A DNA stretch of 35,779 bases from Pleurotus djamor (Eukaryota; Basidiomycota; Agaricomycetes; Agaricales; Pleurotaceae). Position 1 is the first letter of the stretch. Every line of letters starts with the position of its first letter. Positions 32,317 to 35,779 of this stretch are shown in pieces. The notes below the pieces were generated by a model. It did not search any database. It was not told the DNA's origin and saw nothing but the letters and a program-made list of their open reading frames with translations. The position numbers and the translations under genes were made by a program. The stretch covers positions 1-35,779 of the forward strand of contig JAPEVF010000471.1 in the NCBI GenBank assembly GCA_029747585.1, written 5' to 3'.

Positions 32317-33111
32317 GCTGCGCTGTGTATGTACTTCGTATCTCTGTTGCTCCCTTTCTTGTCTTCTACCTCCTGTGATACTACTACGTTTATTGATATC
32401 ATGACTCGACTCAACTCTTCCGAGACCATTAAGTTGAGCCAATTTTCTCGTGGCCGCCCCTGGTACTCCTGAATTCTCCTGTCAGTTAGGCCTCGGCGTT
32501 CGGCGATGGGCGGACGACGCTTGGACTTGTTTCCTCCCCCGACATCCTCTTCTTCAAAATGTTCATCACTGACCTTCGAAAGCCTGATCAATCTCCGTTT
32601 CTCAATGCCAACGCCCTTGAATTCGTCATACTTAGATGGGCTCGTATGGTAAAAAACCAACATGGGCCGATCACTCGATTGCGAACTTCGAAGCACTGGA
32701 CTGGCACTGGATCAGTACCATGGAAGCTGGATGCTTGTTTTCTCGGACTTATAGGTGGTATCCAAGACTGGGCGCCCCGTTTCATGCATGGTAACCTCTC
32801 TTTCTCAATCTGTTCCTTGGATATAAATAACATTCTACCAAGGTGACCGCCCGAACAGTGGAGCCAACCAACGTCTATGCATGCTGCAATGTCAACTGAT
32901 GCTGATGGTGTGTATATCCGGGACATCAGAGCCTTTATGATCGCCGTCTGGCAAGTTGACGGTTGGTCCAAATCATGTAGCATTATTCGACAAATGTGAG
33001 CTGACAGACATACTAGGAATAGGATAAAAGCCTTCAAAGTGTGTGGCAAGAACGTCAAGCCCGGAAACCCCCACTACTTCTCCATCTTCGTCTTTGCTAC
33101 TGCCTTAAGAC
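32317..33111. other. Intergenic, F-box gene to multi-TM copy 3
   Basis: 795 bp with only short overlapping frames. A TATA-like GATAAAAGCC at about 33022-33031 precedes the ATG at 33112 by about 85 bp and resembles the AAAAGCC-ended boxes upstream of 7198 and 30811. Confidence 0.4.
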
Positions 33112-34360
33112 ATGGCTCCTTCTGTGGATTGGACGGCAGAATCTTCGACTGACCTTTGGTCTCAGTTGGCGGTGAACACGGCCGGGTATCTTGGTGCCAT
33201 TGCGTATGGTAGGTGTCTACTCCACGTTATTTCAATATCTCACCGTTACTGTTGTAGGTCTCCACATAGCCGTCTATTCTACGGCGACGTATTTCATCCT
33301 TACGAGCAAGCGGCGCCTCCACCGTTGGAGGCAGCATTTCTTCAATACATTCGTCTTTGCCCTTGGAACGATACGGTTCGCTACGGCGGTTCGCTTCAAC
33401 CAAGAGGCATGGGTCCTCCATCCATATTACCCTGGAGGACCGTCGGCATACCTGAAGGACGTTCGAAGCACACCCCTCGCCATCTTCGGGCTGAGTTGTG
33501 GGAGTTTGGCTAATTTTACACTTATTGGGTTGATGGTGAGTGTCACGACAGTCTTGATCTCTGGGACAATCTATGACATGAACTTATGAACGCTGTTAGT
33601 TGTGGCGCACTTACGTTGTATGGGACACTTGGTTCGTTTTGATCCTCCCAACAATTATCTACGTCTTTTCAATAGGTAAGTTCCAAATTCACCTATCATT
33701 GTTGGAACGTATTAAGTAAAATGATTCTACGTTAGTCTTCACATGCGCTGATATTGCCCACAACGTCTACCCACTTCCGGGAAACTGGGGGCCCAACCTC
33801 GGCATAGCTTGCTGGTCGATAACGGCAGCCAACATCATCCTTTTGACCGCCCTGATCGCTCTTCGTATCCTCTACCAGCGATATCAGATGAGAGATACGG
33901 GGGTGGCTACAACGGGAGGTGATCTCATGGGCGTCGTCTCGATGCTCATTGAGAGCATGGCTCCGGCGGCGGTGATTTTTCTGGTATTCATTATCCTCTA
34001 TGCAAGGCAAGACGCGTTGGAGAGTCTTTTACTCCCTGCTACTATTCAGATCGTGGTATGTCTCTACGGCGCGTTTGTTTTCAAGTAATAGGCTAACATG
34101 ACTGGTACCATTCTGTGCAGTGCGTTAGCCAGCATTTGGTGCTGATTCAAGTTTACCGAGGTCGAGCACACACGACCTCGGTTCCAAAAAGCTCTGTGCG
34201 GTTTGATCATAGCTCTGGCTCTAGTGAAATATCGCCCCAGCGTAACTCTAGGCAGAGTATTCGATTTCGATCTGAAGATACCTTGGGGGCACACGACGAT
34301 CCATGTGATGTTACTCATGGATCGTCGCCTGGAAGTAACGAAACGACGGAGAAGGTCTAA
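33112..34360 (+). CDS. Multi-TM integral membrane protein, Agaricomycete-type family (copy 3)
   Basis: Five exons: 33112-33208, 33258-33535, 33600-33675, 33736-34055 and 34121-34360; 336 aa. Exons 1-4 have exactly the lengths of copy 2 (97, 278, 76, 320 nt). The protein starts MAPSVDWTAESS and follows copy 2 closely: VNTAGYLGAIAYGLHIAVYST, FNTFVFALGTIRFAT, LWRTYVVWDTWFVLILPTI, CADIAHNVYPLPGNWGPNLG, GGDLMGVVSMLIESMAPAAV and CVSQHLVLIQVYRGRA. The stretch from GGDLMG to MAPAA is almost unchanged between copies 2 and 3, suggesting constraint on that helix and the loop before it. The tail is Ser/Arg-rich. Located 24.7 kb from copy 2 on the same strand, next to an F-box and a BTB gene. Function unknown. 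Confidence 0.87.
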
Positions 34361-35004
34361 TTGCTTCTACCTACTCTATAACAGACGTCCTTGTCACAAG
34401 CTATGTCTCTTATGTACTTCAACATCTGCTCACTCAGTCTTCTTAGAAGTACTATGGATGCCTCTCTTAACGTCGTACTACGTCGTTGAGGAGCACTCCT
34501 ATTTGTCCCTGGCCTCACGTGTCATAAAAAGTGAACTTTTCTGAACCCTTTCTCCTCTCAGTTACACAATTCCCTGTCCTAAAAGTCCGGGAAGAGAAAG
34601 CTCTCGAACAAGAAGTCGCCCATGTTACCATGCATGCTTGTCTTGCTCCCCTGCTCGGCCATGGTTTTTCTCCCGTGATGTTGCCCCTTGCTAGAAAGCG
34701 GTTAATGTCTTCCCAATACGAGGCCCGCTTCGGCTTCTGATGCAAGCCTCTGTTGATCCTACGCCAAAAAGCTAGCGATGACGCAGGACTATGACCTCAT
34801 AGTCCGGGTGTGATCGACCATCAGTCGTCTCGAGACACGCGACACGCGATGAGAAGCGCATCCTTGGGCGGGCCATCAATTTAAGGTTCACGCATCTCCT
34901 CTCCGCTGGACGCATAGACGAACCTCTCTTTCTTCTCTACCACCACCATCACCCCCAACGACAACATCCTTGCTCGCTGTCCTCGACGGCGACGACGACC
35001 TCCC
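34361..35004. other. Intergenic, multi-TM copy 3 to BTB gene
   Basis: 644 bp. A 69-codon plus frame at 34531-34740 and its minus shadow have no recognisable family. The pyrimidine-rich run TCTCTTTCTTCTCTACC near 34925-34942 is a plausible fungal promoter/5' UTR tract for the following gene. Confidence 0.4.
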
Positions 35005-35779
35005 ATGAACGCATCGCCCATCACCGCCCTCGACGCCGACCTCGATATGATGTTTAACGAGCTCGTTGAAAGAAACCCTAGCAAAGAACGCCATGAGCCC
35101 TCGAGCCAGATGCCCACACCGCCTGTGAGTTTCGTGTTTTTCAGTTGAGCTCATCGCTTTTGACGATGGCAACTGGTAGCATACACCGCTAACACCACCG
35201 CCGATGATGCTCTCGACGAGGTCAAACAGCACGTCTGAGCTTCCTATGTCTCCACCGCCGCCCAAATCTCCTACCATTGGGGCAAGCCCACCCGCTGATA
35301 ACACTCTTGTTTCCATCGCCACCTCGTTTCATCCGTCTGCAGGACATGGTGATTCGCCGCCGGATTTGGTTCTCCTTTCATCGGATTCGGTGTTCTTCTA
35401 CGTCCACAAAGCGATGATAACCCCGTCTACCACGAACAATTTCGGCGGGTTCATGCTTCGCACCGACAGATCTGGCAACAAAGTCGGCTGTGTCGATGGC
35501 TCCATGGATCTCGTCATGCTCCCTGATTCTTCGCCCGTTCTCAATATTATTCTCCACATTTTGTACAACATTTCGCCTACCCATCACTCGCCTTCGTTCA
35601 CTACCATCGCAGACGCCGTTGGACGTTTGCATAGCGTCTACGGAGTCGACGTTAGGTCCATGTTGAAGGATTCGGCGCTCGGCCTGACGGTTTCTCCAGC
35701 GCATATATCCATGTATCCGCCCCGTCGGCAACTTCAAGACACCCCGTTGTTCAGCCTCATCGCATCGCACGCGCCTATA
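35005..35779 (+). CDS. BTB/POZ-domain protein (3' end outside window)
   Basis: Exon 1 is 35005-35124 and exon 2 starts at 35180 and is open to the window edge; the 55-bp intron has donor GTGAGT and acceptor GGTAG. The visible product is 240 residues. Residues 1-95 are Pro/Ser-rich and probably disordered (PPHTPLTPPPMM, PMSPPPPKSP). The BTB-like core follows: DLVLLSSDSVFFYVHKAMI, then FGGFMLR, then LPDSSPVLNIILHILYN and a helix pair ending VDVRSMLKDSALG. This is the layout of the basidiomycete BTB family (aspartate plus VLLSSD..FYVHK, then LPDSS). BTB proteins commonly act as Cullin-3 adaptors or dimerisation modules; which applies here cannot be told. The C-terminal part is missing because the window ends. 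Confidence 0.78.

Noticed and set aside
34888..35322. Minus-strand frames overlapping the BTB gene start
   Set aside because: They are shadows of the plus-strand exons, where the BTB signature and splice sites are clear.

Overview
The window looks like nuclear DNA of a basidiomycete fungus, most likely an Agaricomycete. The evidence is dense short GT-AG introns (about 47-90 bp) inside almost every gene, and families typical of mushroom-forming fungi: HET-domain proteins, F-box/LRR-like proteins, a BTB protein and a multi-TM membrane-protein family. No bacterial, viral, rRNA, tRNA or CRISPR features were seen. The species cannot be named from the sequence alone. Five single N bases suggest a draft assembly. 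All exon coordinates were read by eye from splice signals, frame continuity and comparison between paralogues inside the window.

Layout. 1-2448: 3' part of a 14-TM-type MFS drug transporter (+). 2867-4319: a type II membrane HtrL/YibB-like putative glycosyltransferase (+). 5194-6500 and 7198-8444: two tandem multi-TM membrane-protein paralogues (+); a third member, closer to the second, lies at 33112-34360. 8648-9758 and about 10842-12054: two tandem, decayed paralogues of an unrecognised protein family (-). 12.1-15.2 kb: mostly degenerate sequence. 15236-16455: F-box protein (+). 16.5-19.6 kb: no gene, but a MITE-like hairpin at 17639-17749 and one copy of a duplicated non-coding block. 19599-21347 (-), 26299-27996 (+) and 28273-29696 (-): three HET-domain paralogues. 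The roughly 5 kb between the first two holds the second copy of the duplicated block and further degenerate repeats. 30811-32316: single-exon F-box/LRR-like protein (+). 35005-end: 5' part of a BTB/POZ protein (+).

The most interesting content is the HET trio. The three proteins share an N-terminal HET domain, a middle segment and a C-terminal module. The module is divergent except for an invariant C-x2-H near its start and C-x2-C near its end, which suggests a metal-binding site not part of the canonical HET domain. They also share intron positions, so what first look like frameshifts are introns. HET-1 additionally carries a long Arg/Ser/Asp/Glu-rich tail and is bracketed by direct copies of a degenerate block. 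Together with F-box and BTB genes, the region resembles a fast-evolving accessory region rich in non-self-recognition and ubiquitin-adaptor genes; that functional reading is inference.
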